A stretch of DNA of 64,000 bases from Hyphomicrobiales bacterium (GTDB lineage Bacteria; Pseudomonadota; Alphaproteobacteria; Rhizobiales; Beijerinckiaceae): assembly GCA_017302635.1 (NCBI GenBank), contig JAFLCX010000001.1, positions 310,001-374,000 on the forward strand. Reading direction: 5' to 3'. The translations under genes were made by a program, and so were the position numbers. This document shows, piece by piece, positions 8,605-17,066 of this stretch. Below the pieces are notes generated by a model. The model did no database searches and had not been told where the DNA came from. It worked only from the letters and a program-made list of their open reading frames with translations. Within the stretch, counting starts at the first letter, position 1; each line of letters opens with the position of its first letter.

Positions 8605-9549
8605 ATGACCATTGCCTCAGAACAGCTCGGGGCTGCACTTGGCCCGCTCCTGAAGGGGATGCAGGGCAATCCCGACCGTCTCCTTCTCGCGGCCCGCTCG
8701 ATCAATCAGCCCGCACCGGGTGGCCTGACCTATCTGAAGCCCGGCTTTGCGCGCCTGGCGCAGATCGCGCCGGGACTTTCGGGCATGGGAGTCATCTGCT
8801 CCGCTGACCATGCCGCCCTGCTGGCCGGAGCTGACGTGACATGCTTCATCACCGACAACCCACGTCTGGCCTTCATGCGTGCCGTTGAGCGGTTTTTCTC
8901 CCGACCGCGCCCGGCCGCAGGCATTCATCCGCGTGCCGTCATAGACGGATCGGCTCACATCGACCCGACGGCCAGCGTCGGAGCGAATTGCTATGTCGGC
9001 GCGAATTGCGTGGTCGGTGCCCGCACCGTTCTTTTCCCGAACGTGACCTTGATGGACGATGTCCGCGTGGGTGCGGATGTCACGATCGCCAGCGGCACCG
9101 TGATCGGGGCCGATGGCTTCGGCTATGAGCGGAATGAAGATTTCGAACTCGAAAAATTTCCGCATATCGGCGGCGTCATCATCGAGGACAATGTCGAGAT
9201 CGGCTCGAACACGAGCATCGATCGCGGCACGCTGGGCGACACGATCATTCGCTCCGGAGCGCGGATCGATAATCAGTGCCATATTTCCCACAATGTCGAG
9301 ATCGGCCAACATGCCGCCGTCATCGCCCAGAGCATGGTGGGCGGGAGCGCGGTCGCTGGCGAATACAGCTGGCTGGCCCCGGCCGCGATTATCATGAATC
9401 AGGCCAAGATTGGCGCCCGTGCGACCGTGGGGCTTGGAGCTGTTGTCGTGAAGGATGTGCCTGCCGGATTGACGGTCATGGGTTCACCTGCCATTCCTGC
9501 CGACGAATTCCGGGCGCAGCGCGCTGCGGTGAAAAAACTACTCGGCTAG
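8605..9549 (+). CDS. LpxD-like left-handed beta-helix N-acyltransferase
   Basis: The 314-residue protein resembles LpxD, the UDP-3-O-acyl-glucosamine N-acyltransferase. It has an N-terminal domain (about 1-100), hexapeptide repeats (about 100-290), GADGFGY, the TSIDRGTLGDT segment, and NQCHISHNV, which holds the histidine equivalent to the catalytic base. The housekeeping lpxD normally sits with bamA, skp, fabZ and lpxA, so this copy, placed among O-antigen genes after a sugar deacetylase, is probably a specialised paralogue that acylates a free amino sugar. The acyl donor and acceptor are unknown. ATG 8605 is preceded by a purine-rich Shine-Dalgarno sequence. Confidence 0.8.
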   Translation: MTIASEQLGAALGPLLKGMQGNPDRLLLAARSINQPAPGGLTYLKPGFARLAQIAPGLSGMGVICSADHAALLAGADVTCFITDNPRLAFMRAVERFFSRPRPAAGIHPRAVIDGSAHIDPTASVGANCYVGANCVVGARTVLFPNVTLMDDVRVGADVTIASGTVIGADGFGYERNEDFELEKFPHIGGVIIEDNVEIGSNTSIDRGTLGDTIIRSGARIDNQCHISHNVEIGQHAAVIAQSMVGGSAVAGEYSWLAPAAIIMNQAKIGARATVGLGAVVVKDVPAGLTVMGSPAIPADEFRAQRAAVKKLLG

Positions 9550-9605
9550 CCCCTTTCCGCGACCGTAGCGGGACAGGACTGGCGCAACGCGGCGATCAAT
9601 TTGAC

Positions 9606-11504
9606 ATGTGTGGAATCTGGGCTTCGATCAATTTGGGGGCAACCCGCGCGGCCATCGACATCATTGCCCATCGCGGCCCGGATGGCGACGGCTGGAAGAG
9701 TTATGAAACGCCGGCCGGCACGCTGGATCTGGGTCACAGGCGTCTCGCCATCATCGCCACCGACTCCTCCGGCCTGCAGCCCCTGAGCTATGGCGATGGC
9801 CGCTTCTGGATCGTCTATAATGGTGAGGTCTACAATTATCGGGAATTAAGGGCCGAGCTTGAAGATTATGGACAGGTTTTCAAGACCCTGACCGATACCG
9901 AGGTTATCCTGGCGGCTTATGCCGAATGGGGCGTGAGCTGCCTCCAGAAATTCAACGGCATGTTTTCTTTCGCGATTTATGACCGTCGCGACGAGACGCT
10001 CTTTCTGGCGCGGGACCGCTTCGGCGTGAAGCCACTCTATCTGCTGGAAAACGAGCGTGGCATCGCTTTCGCCTCCGAGATCAAGCAGTTCACGACGCTT
10101 GATGGCTTCCGCTCCCGGGTGAACGCCCCTCGCCTGCGCGATTTTTTCCTCTCCGGCGTGATGGATCACACCGACGAGACCTTCTTCGACGGGGTGAAAC
10201 AACTCCGTGGCGGTGAGTATGCGCTCCTTGATCTCAAGCGCTGGCGTCCGGGTCAGCGGCTGGTCACCCGCCGTTGGCACGATTTGCCGAGCCCTGACAC
10301 TGTGCGCCTCCCACTCGAAGACGCCGTCGAGCGCTTCGAGGAGCTGATGCGCGACTCGGTCCGTCTCCGGTTGAGGGCCGATGTCTCGGTGGGTTCCTGC
10401 CTGTCGGGCGGCCTCGACAGCTCAACCATCGTCTGTCTCGCGAGCGAGGTTCGCGGCGGCAATACCGGGTTGGGGCACCACACCTTCACCTGCGCGTTCG
10501 AGGATCCGGGCCTCGATGAATGGAGCTACGCAAAGGCCGTCATCGACCAATGCGGCAACGAGAGCCATGTCGTGCGCCCGAGCGCAGGCGATCTATGGTC
10601 GGCGATTGATGACATGATCTGGCATCAGGACGAGCCGTTCGGCTCGACCTCGATTTTCGCGCAATGGTCGGTGTTCAAGGAAGCGCGCGCCAACAATATC
10701 ACCGTCATGCTCGATGGACAGGGCGCGGACGAAACGCTGGCGGGCTATCATACGACATTCGGTGCCGCCCTTGCTGGCCATGTCGAACGGGGCGACCTGC
10801 GCCAGTTCCGGGAGGAATTGCGTGGCATCCGGCGGCGTCACAAGACACCGCTCGACAGGTTGGCGGTTCTCGCGGCGGCCTCCATGCCGCAATTGCAGGT
10901 TCTTATGCCGCTTGTCCGGCCTTTCATTCCCAAGACAAAATCCGAACAGCTCTGGATCACCCGCTCGCTTCTCGAGAATGATCTGGCGTCCTATCAGGCG
11001 GCCACCGCTCCTGCCCGCCCGGCAGGTGCCAGCCCCCTTGGTCATCTTTGCTCCGTGCAGCTGACCAATACCAGCGTGCCGATGCTTCTGCATTTCGAGG
11101 ATCGGAATTCGATGGCGCACTCGATCGAGGCGCGCGTGCCATTCCTCGATTACAGGCTCGTGGAATTCGCAATCGGCCTGGGAGAGCTGCACAAGGTCAT
11201 GGATGGCGAGACCAAGATCCTGCTGCGCAAGGCCATGGAAAAGGTTCTGCCGGAAAAGGTGCAGACCCGACAGGACAAACTCGGATTTCCCACGCCGGAG
11301 CAGCGCTGGTTCCGCACGGAGCTCAAGGAACAGGTCCGCAAGGCCTGTTCTGAAACGATCGCGGCCTATCCGACCATCTTCGACGGTGACAAGGCGAGAA
11401 AGACCGTCGATGGTGTGCTGGACGGGGATTTGCCATTCTCGAATTCGCCATGGCGGATCATGTGTTTCGGGCGTTGGGCGGAGCGGTTTGGCGTGGTGAC
11501 CTGA
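9606..11504 (+). CDS. asnB: Asparagine synthetase (glutamine-hydrolysing) homologue, copy 1
   Basis: The 632-residue class II amidotransferase begins MCGIWASI, exposing Cys2 as the glutaminase nucleophile. It continues with AHRGPDGDGW and NGEVYNY in the glutaminase domain, and SGGLDSST (the ATP-pyrophosphatase loop) in the synthetase domain. In polysaccharide loci such enzymes usually amidate a uronic acid rather than aspartate (inference). It is most like the third copy at 34563-36461, sharing DEPFGSTSIFAQW, LDGQGADE and FEDRNSMAHSIEARVPFLD. Both are followed by an identical wzm gene. The frame is open about 110 codons upstream, but Cys2 fixes the start. Confidence 0.9.
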   Translation: MCGIWASINLGATRAAIDIIAHRGPDGDGWKSYETPAGTLDLGHRRLAIIATDSSGLQPLSYGDGRFWIVYNGEVYNYRELRAELEDYGQVFKTLTDTEVILAAYAEWGVSCLQKFNGMFSFAIYDRRDETLFLARDRFGVKPLYLLENERGIAFASEIKQFTTLDGFRSRVNAPRLRDFFLSGVMDHTDETFFDGVKQLRGGEYALLDLKRWRPGQRLVTRRWHDLPSPDTVRLPLEDAVERFEELMRDSVRLRLRADVSVGSCLSGGLDSSTIVCLASEVRGGNTGLGHHTFTCAFEDPGLDEWSYAKAVIDQCGNESHVVRPSAGDLWSAIDDMIWHQDEPFGSTSIFAQWSVFKEARANNITVMLDGQGADETLAGYHTTFGAALAGHVERGDLRQFREELRGIRRRHKTPLDRLAVLAAASMPQLQVLMPLVRPFIPKTKSEQLWITRSLLENDLASYQAATAPARPAGASPLGHLCSVQLTNTSVPMLLHFEDRNSMAHSIEARVPFLDYRLVEFAIGLGELHKVMDGETKILLRKAMEKVLPEKVQTRQDKLGFPTPEQRWFRTELKEQVRKACSETIAAYPTIFDGDKARKTVDGVLDGDLPFSNSPWRIMCFGRWAERFGVVT

Positions 11505-11591
11505 GGCCGATCAGAGCAACTCTCTCCGCTTCGTTCTTCGCGAGGTTGAGTTGCTCCGGTTGCGTCGTTTCTCGGGTTTTTCATCTCTCGC

Positions 11592-12418
11592 GGGGACCAT
11601 TGTTGTTGGAACTTTTGTTATCGCCGTTTCGTGTGATTTTCCGTCACCGTGCCTTGTTGCTGGGGACGTTGGTTGTTGAGTTGCGGAGCACGTATGCGGG
11701 TTCAGTTCTGGGCCTGTCCTGGGTTGTGATCGCTCCTCTGCTGCTGATGGTGATTTACGCGAGCGTGTATCTTCTGATTTTCCGGGTGACGCTCCCGGGT
11801 CTTGGTCCGGTGGATTATGTTTTTCTCACCTCGACCGGGCTTTCGGCCTTCATGACCTTTGGCAATTCGCTGGGGGCTGGCACGAATTCGGTTCTGCGCA
11901 ACAAGCAGGTTCTGCTGAATGCGGTTTTCCCGGCGGAGCTTTTGCCGGTGAGAGCCGTTCTGACGGCGTGCCCGCCGCTGGTTTTCGGGGGGCTGGCGCT
12001 GATGGTGCTGGCGCCGGTTTTCGGGCAGGGCAGCTGGAAAGTGCTGTTCGTGCCGGTGATCGCGCTGTTCCAGGTGATGTTCATGTGCGGGATCGCGTGG
12101 ATCCTGTCGCTGCTGACGCTGCTGATCCGCGATATCCAGCACCTGATCCAGTATGTGACGACGGTGCTGCTGATCATCACGCCGATCGGCTACACACTGA
12201 GCATGGTTCCGGCGGGGATCGCGCTGATGGTGAAGCTCAATCCGCTCGCCTATTACGTGCTGGCCTATCAGTCGCTCATCGTGTTTGACCGCTGGCCCGA
12301 TGGCGGGATACTGGCTGTCATCGCCGTGATGAGCACGGTGACTTTCCTGGCCGGGTTCTGGATTTTCCAGAAGGCCAAATTCGCCTTTTACGATTATGCC
12401 TGAACCCAAATTGTCGAT
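11592..12418 (+). repeat. 827-bp inverted repeat, copy A (wzm plus start of wzt)
   Basis: This block reappears in inverse orientation at 33546-34372, with position x matching 45964 minus x. No difference was seen in sampled bases, and translations in several frames of both strands are identical. The repeat begins at the GGGGA before wzm and ends seven codons into wzt. Flanking sequence differs immediately outside at both ends. Confidence 0.95.
11600..12403 (+). CDS. wzm: ABC-2 type polysaccharide export permease Wzm, copy A
   Basis: The 267-residue inner-membrane protein has about six hydrophobic segments and the ABC-2 permease coupling region near the N-terminus (VELRSTYAGSVLGLSWVV). It exports lipid-linked polysaccharide together with a Wzt ATPase. 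No ATG lies near the conserved N-terminus; the start is one of three TTG codons at 11600-11608, with GGGGA at 11592-11596 as Shine-Dalgarno sequence. The open frame extends to 11450 inside asnB, but that part is unlike the family. The gene lies wholly within the 827-bp repeat and is identical to the copy at 33561-34364. Here the following wzt is deleted, so it would need an ATPase from elsewhere. Confidence 0.85.
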   Translation: MLLELLLSPFRVIFRHRALLLGTLVVELRSTYAGSVLGLSWVVIAPLLLMVIYASVYLLIFRVTLPGLGPVDYVFLTSTGLSAFMTFGNSLGAGTNSVLRNKQVLLNAVFPAELLPVRAVLTACPPLVFGGLALMVLAPVFGQGSWKVLFVPVIALFQVMFMCGIAWILSLLTLLIRDIQHLIQYVTTVLLIITPIGYTLSMVPAGIALMVKLNPLAYYVLAYQSLIVFDRWPDGGILAVIAVMSTVTFLAGFWIFQKAKFAFYDYA

Positions 12419-12653
12419 GCAACATGCGCTGGTCGGTTTCCTCCACCTTCCGGTCGAGCCGGACAATCCTGATGGAGACTTCAGCCGACGCCCCACAAAC
12501 TGGAAAAAATCAGCACAGAAACCGGAACGGACCTGGAGATTGACCGACCGTCCGGGACAGGCGTCAGATCAATCCGAAATCAGCATCGGCTGTATTCGTG
12601 CGGATGATCATGAGGGCCGGAGGCAGCACTGGGGAAGTCTTGCTCGTGGATAA
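12396..12653 (+). pseudogene. wzt: Internally deleted wzt remnant
   Basis: The frame opens with MPEPKLS, identical to the start of the intact wzt at 33568, and overlaps the end of wzm in the same way. It then jumps to EPDNPDGDFSRRPTNWKKS, which aligns with the C-terminal EPDNPDGYLIQHPIKWEQS of that protein. The ATPase core and most of the sugar-binding domain, over 400 codons, are missing. Nothing of Walker A or B remains, so it cannot be an ATPase. Identity to the other copy ends at 12418, exactly at the deletion junction. A stable short peptide of 85 residues is possible but unlikely to matter. Confidence 0.8.
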
Positions 12654-13989
12654 AAAATCCGCACAGAAACCGCGCATCGGAATCCTCTGCATCTCAGCCA
12701 TACCGGATGACCCGAGGGTGCGCCGGCAGGGTGATCTACTGACCGAGGCCGGATGGGACGTTGTCGCCATCGGGCTGCGGGGCGCACGTTCCGCAATGCC
12801 CGACTGGACCTGTCTGGCCATCGAGGAACAACCCGGCTCGATCTCAGATGCGCATCGAGAACTGGGTGAATCACTCCCGTCTGCGCAACACAAAGTCCGC
12901 CGGTTCGTCACCTCCCGGCCCGCCATGCACAATGTTGCGAGAATAGCAGGCCGCGTTACACGTGGTCTGCGACGAGCCGTCGAGATCACCCGGCTTTGGC
13001 ACGACCCGACCTATGCTGAAACAATTTATTGGCGGATGAGCCCGCGTTTCAAGCTCATGTTTGATCTGGCAAGCCGGCACCGGGTGGATTTCTGGCTGGC
13101 GAATGACTGGATGACCCTGCCCATTGTGCGCCAACTGGCGGCCGAACAAGGTGTTCGTTATGGCTATGACACGCACGAACTGGCGGTGGACGAACATGCC
13201 CAAAGCCGGCTCTGGCGCTTCGGCCAGCGGCCGGTGATTGCCGCCATTGAGGCCGCCGGCATCCGGGGAGCGGCCTTTGTCACCTGCGTCTCCGACGGCA
13301 TTGCCGACAGGCTGGCCGAGGTTCACGGATTGCCGCAGCGGCCGACGATCATCCGGAACATGCCGATGTACAGCGCACTGCCCTTCCGGGCGACCGGCGA
13401 GACCGTCGAGGTGCTATATCACGGTGCGGTCTTCGCCGGGCGCGGACTGGAAGCCTGCATTCGCAGTGTGGCGCTCTGGCGACCCGAATTCCGTCTCACC
13501 ATCCGCGGCCCATCGCACCCGGACTACCTCGATACCCTGCGCCAGGAATGCATGGCCGCGGGCGTGAGCGAGCGCGTGATCTTCGATGAGCCCGTGCCGA
13601 TGACCGACATGGTGGCGCGCGCCGCTAGCTTCGATGTCGGGCTCTTCGCCTTGCCCGATCATTCGCTCCAGAATGTCTATGTGCTGCCGAACAAGTTTTT
13701 CGAGTACACAATGGCGGGGCTTGCCCTTTGCGTGTCGGATCTTCCCGAGATGACGCGACTTCTGAAGCGTCACGATCTGGGCACTCTCATCGCAGCGGTG
13801 ACGCCGGATGCGATTGCCGAAGCCGTGAATCAGCTCGATCGCGCGTCGATCGACCGGTTCAAGCAGAACGCGCTGCTCGCCGCGAAGGAATTGAACTGGC
13901 AGGCCGAGGGTCGCAAGCTGCTGGAGGCCTGCGCGGCCAGCATCGGCAACCCGGCTTCCATCGAGCGTCAGGTTGGAACTGCGCCGTAA
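12646..13989 (+). CDS. Glycosyltransferase, GT4-like (paralogue 1)
   Basis: The 447-residue GT-B fold protein probably transfers a sugar during repeat-unit assembly at the inner membrane. Motifs shared with three other glycosyltransferases here are SAIPDDPRVRRQG near the N-terminus, WLANDWMTLP, YDTHELAVDEH, VLYHGAVFAGRGLEACI, and the donor-site NKFFEYTMAGLALCV (a variant of the E-x7-E region of GT4). The start is GTG at 12646, supported by GGGGAAG at 12631-12637; ATG at 12598 has no such site. It overlaps the end of the wzt remnant by 8 bp and converges with the next gene. Its donor sugar is unknown. Confidence 0.82.
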   Translation: MDKKSAQKPRIGILCISAIPDDPRVRRQGDLLTEAGWDVVAIGLRGARSAMPDWTCLAIEEQPGSISDAHRELGESLPSAQHKVRRFVTSRPAMHNVARIAGRVTRGLRRAVEITRLWHDPTYAETIYWRMSPRFKLMFDLASRHRVDFWLANDWMTLPIVRQLAAEQGVRYGYDTHELAVDEHAQSRLWRFGQRPVIAAIEAAGIRGAAFVTCVSDGIADRLAEVHGLPQRPTIIRNMPMYSALPFRATGETVEVLYHGAVFAGRGLEACIRSVALWRPEFRLTIRGPSHPDYLDTLRQECMAAGVSERVIFDEPVPMTDMVARAASFDVGLFALPDHSLQNVYVLPNKFFEYTMAGLALCVSDLPEMTRLLKRHDLGTLIAAVTPDAIAEAVNQLDRASIDRFKQNALLAAKELNWQAEGRKLLEACAASIGNPASIERQVGTAP

Positions 13990-14025
13990 GGCCTCGGCTG
14001 CGCGGAACATCCGGTGCCCAAGGTG

Positions 14026-15498
14026 TTATTCCTTGGAAGCGAGAGCCGATTCCAGTTCAGCGAGACCATAGGCCTCGATCATGCGCGCCTGCTCGCGCTC
14101 CCAGCAGAGTTCCTTGGCCAGTTCGAGCGAGGCCTTTTTGCAGGCATCGATGCGCGCGGCATCGAAGCTATTGATGCAGCGCGCAATATCCTCCGGCGTG
14201 AAATCGGAAATGACGGCGCCATTCCTGTGCGACGTGACGACAGGCGCAAGTTCCGGCACATCCATCACCGCCATTGCAAGCCCAGCCATGATGTATTCGA
14301 AGAACTTGTTCGGAGAAGCGAATTGCCGCTGACGCGAGTAGTTCATAAACGCGAGATAGCCGATATCCGCCTTGTTGGCGGTTGGGATCAGGTCATGAAA
14401 GGGAACCGGGGGCTTGATGGCCAGCCGGTCCTCGACACCGAGTTCACGCGCGAGCTCTTTCAGATGGGCGATGTAGCTCTCGGGCCCGGGACCACGAATC
14501 GTGAAACGAAACTCGGGCCGCCAGAGCGCAAGGCTGCGCACGCCGATCTCGAGGTGTCGCGTCGGGTTGACGAGACCGTGGTACATCACGTCGATCATCG
14601 GGCCGGTAGGGCGAAAAGGTTGCTCGGTGAAGAACGGCGTGGAGCGCACCACCGCTGGCGCTTTTGGCAGGGCGTAATCCTGAGCCACCTGGTTGGCGAT
14701 GCTCTCGCAAACGCAGGAGGCAGCCCTGATCCGGCCGAAATAATGACGATGGAAGGCATCGATCATCGGCCGGGTGACGTGGCCGAAATAGCGATGTTCT
14801 GGTGTGCCGGCTGAGAGCGGATACTGCTCCACCGCGTATTCATGAATATCGAACACGATCGGCGTTCCGCGGCTTTGCGCGAGATCATCGGCCAGCGGCA
14901 GCACGTGGTAATCATGCGCGATGATCAGATCGGCAGGCGGAAAACGCGGGGCCATCACATCGCGGAAATAAAGGTGCTTCGGCTCGCGGTAAAAAATCGC
15001 GCGTGCCTCATCAAGGGTGATCGCGCGCGGAACGGGCAAATCGAGCAGCGCGGCCACAAGCGCACCGGCATCGAGGCTGTTCTGTGCCGTCACCTCAGCG
15101 GTTTCGTCGGGCACAACTGAAGCTGCTTCAACCGCGTTTCTTGATCGAAGTCGATTGCCAAGCGTTGATAACGCGCGGCGCAAGGGCACCAACAGGCGCC
15201 AGAACAGGAAGCTGCCAAGCTTTTCCAGCCCGTTGCTTGGCTCACGTTGCGTAAAATGATCCGGCAGGTTTTTCGGAAACCCGGCGCTCACGACGGTCTG
15301 TGCTTGCGGTTCGGCCGCAACGCTCTCGACCGGCGGCGGCAAGGTCAGATCGTGGAAATCCCAATCTGCCGGAACAGGCAGAGAACCGGGGTAGCCCGCA
15401 ACACTGATCTGCCAGCCCCGATCGCGAAACGTTCTGATCTGCCGGAGGACGCGGGGCTCCTGCGTGACCAGAGTATCGGAGATGATGCAGACGCGCAT
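14026..15498 (-). CDS. Glycosyltransferase, GT4-like (paralogue 2)
   Basis: This 490-residue GT-B type enzyme belongs to the same family as those at 12646, 18022 and 36537. It carries TLVTQEPRVLRQ at the N-terminus, IIAHDYHVLPLAD, FDIHEYAVEQYP, VMYHGLVNPTRHLEIG and NKFFEYIMAGLAMAV. A poorly conserved insertion of about 100 residues lies between the N-terminal beta-alpha unit and the IIAHDY motif. ATG 15498 gives the family start MRVCIISDT; the more upstream ATG at 15531 overlaps wbpG. It lies 13 bp after wbpG and is the last gene of the large minus-strand polycistron. Confidence 0.82.
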   Translation of the reverse strand: MRVCIISDTLVTQEPRVLRQIRTFRDRGWQISVAGYPGSLPVPADWDFHDLTLPPPVESVAAEPQAQTVVSAGFPKNLPDHFTQREPSNGLEKLGSFLFWRLLVPLRRALSTLGNRLRSRNAVEAASVVPDETAEVTAQNSLDAGALVAALLDLPVPRAITLDEARAIFYREPKHLYFRDVMAPRFPPADLIIAHDYHVLPLADDLAQSRGTPIVFDIHEYAVEQYPLSAGTPEHRYFGHVTRPMIDAFHRHYFGRIRAASCVCESIANQVAQDYALPKAPAVVRSTPFFTEQPFRPTGPMIDVMYHGLVNPTRHLEIGVRSLALWRPEFRFTIRGPGPESYIAHLKELARELGVEDRLAIKPPVPFHDLIPTANKADIGYLAFMNYSRQRQFASPNKFFEYIMAGLAMAVMDVPELAPVVTSHRNGAVISDFTPEDIARCINSFDAARIDACKKASLELAKELCWEREQARMIEAYGLAELESALASKE

Positions 15499-15511
15499 GA
15501 GGAAAGCCGTC

Positions 15512-16948
15512 TCAGGCCTTGGGCCGTGCAATCACACGTTTTAGAATTCGCCATGCCAAACGGAACGGCAGTTTCACAAGGATTTTCACCCACAGCCAGA
15601 TGAACAGCCATTTCACGCGGAGCCATTCAAAGCCAGCGGCGAAACCATCGCAGACCGACTTCCAGGCTCTTCCCGAAAGAACCCGGACCGGATTCTTCAG
15701 CAAGTCCAGATTGTGCAGAGCCCAGTGATAGGCCTTGTCGGGGAAGTATTTCTCGTCGCTGTCGAAATCCCAATAGGTCTTGGGCGGAGCAGCCAACACC
15801 TTGGCATATTCCGCCTCCGTCAGCCCGAGCTTCTTGAGAACGAACTCCCGGTCTGTCTTGGCAATTTCCTCGGCGATCGGCGGTCGCTGCAGTTCCGCCA
15901 GCGCTTCATCACGTGTCATGCGATGATCGTTGATCAGGCATGAGAGGTGCGGCCTTCTTTTGTCGGCCCCGAACTTCTCGATGAGGTACTGTGTTTGATA
16001 GAAGCGCGTGTAAATTGACTCGTGGTGTTTGTCGCCATAGGAGACCCAGCCGAGTTCGGCCTTCATCAAATCAATGGCTTCAATCTTGTTGTACTCGATG
16101 TAGTTGAGCACGTAGACCATACGCATTTCGCGAACATAGGGCCAGTAAATGGCGTGCTCCCAAAATGTGTAATGTGGATAGCTCTCGAGTTTCTTGCTCC
16201 CGAATTGCTTTTGCAAAGTGCGGATATAGCGCCAGTCGCCATGGCCTGACGACCAAGTGCGCGGCACCATCTGCTCGGTTGCGAGGTTCGAACCGCCGAT
16301 GATGAAACGCACTCCCTTCTCGATCGCGGTCTTGTAGAGCACGGCACCAATGGCGTGATCGGTCGGAATCTCACAATCCGCGACGCCGGCGCGGATGAAA
16401 CTCGCCTGGAGGTCGCGAAACTCCTCCCAATCCAGCACGACCGTATGCAGGTCGATGCCGAGGCGGGTGACGACGTTCTCGATGTTGCGCACAGCGATTT
16501 CGGTGTTCCAGCCATTGTCCATGTGGACGGCGAGCGGGCGCAGGCCGAGCTTTTTCACAACGAGGTACGCCACGTAGGTGCTGTCCACACCGCCGCTCAG
16601 CCCGATGATGCAATCATAAGGCTTGCCTTCGCCCTCCTTGCGGATGGTTTCCGCGATGGCCTCCATCTCGGCCCATCCGGCGGCATCACGCTTCACGTAG
16701 AGGGCGATCTGCTTGTCATAGTTGCGGCAATGCTGGCAGACGCCCTCATCATCGAAGGTGATTTCGGGGTCGCTGCTGTCCATCACACAGCGTTTGCAGA
16801 TGCGATAGGTGGTGGCCGATTGCTCGCCAGGACGCACGGCCGGAGGCTGGAACCGCGGGCTGATTTCGGTCGCATAACGCTTCGAGAGCTTCTCGTCGAA
16901 CAGGTCGACGATGCGGTCGCGAAGCCGATTCTTGTGGGAGCCTTCCAT
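15512..16948 (-). CDS. wbpG: N-acetyl sugar amidotransferase (WbpG/PseA family)
   Basis: The 478-residue protein has a zinc-ribbon-like N-terminus (Cys51, 54, 71, 74 in CKRC and CQHC) and the PP-loop SGGVDST at about 118-124 that activates the acceptor with ATP. In Pseudomonas WbpG works with HisH2 and HisF2 to turn an acetamido group into an acetamidino group on a diacetamido uronic acid; PseA does the same on pseudaminic acid. Both partners (hisH, hisF) lie upstream at 19.6-21.1 kb, separated by a glycosyltransferase and a methyltransferase. An unusual C-terminal extension (after about residue 410) is Trp/Leu/Arg-rich and looks membrane-associated. Confidence 0.9.
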   Translation of the reverse strand: MEGSHKNRLRDRIVDLFDEKLSKRYATEISPRFQPPAVRPGEQSATTYRICKRCVMDSSDPEITFDDEGVCQHCRNYDKQIALYVKRDAAGWAEMEAIAETIRKEGEGKPYDCIIGLSGGVDSTYVAYLVVKKLGLRPLAVHMDNGWNTEIAVRNIENVVTRLGIDLHTVVLDWEEFRDLQASFIRAGVADCEIPTDHAIGAVLYKTAIEKGVRFIIGGSNLATEQMVPRTWSSGHGDWRYIRTLQKQFGSKKLESYPHYTFWEHAIYWPYVREMRMVYVLNYIEYNKIEAIDLMKAELGWVSYGDKHHESIYTRFYQTQYLIEKFGADKRRPHLSCLINDHRMTRDEALAELQRPPIAEEIAKTDREFVLKKLGLTEAEYAKVLAAPPKTYWDFDSDEKYFPDKAYHWALHNLDLLKNPVRVLSGRAWKSVCDGFAAGFEWLRVKWLFIWLWVKILVKLPFRLAWRILKRVIARPKA

Positions 16949-17066
16949 CAGCTTAGTCTGCCTGTCATCGCCAAATCCCCATGTTCGCCGGCTCTGAGCA
17001 CCTCAACGGAAATGCCCGGAACTGGCTGATGCGCCTGGCCTGCCCGATCATCGCCGTTGGCGTTCG

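Noticed and set aside
9276..9605. Upstream extension of the asnB copy 1 frame by 110 codons
   Set aside because: Overlaps the LpxD-like gene in another frame, and Cys must be residue 2 of the mature glutaminase.
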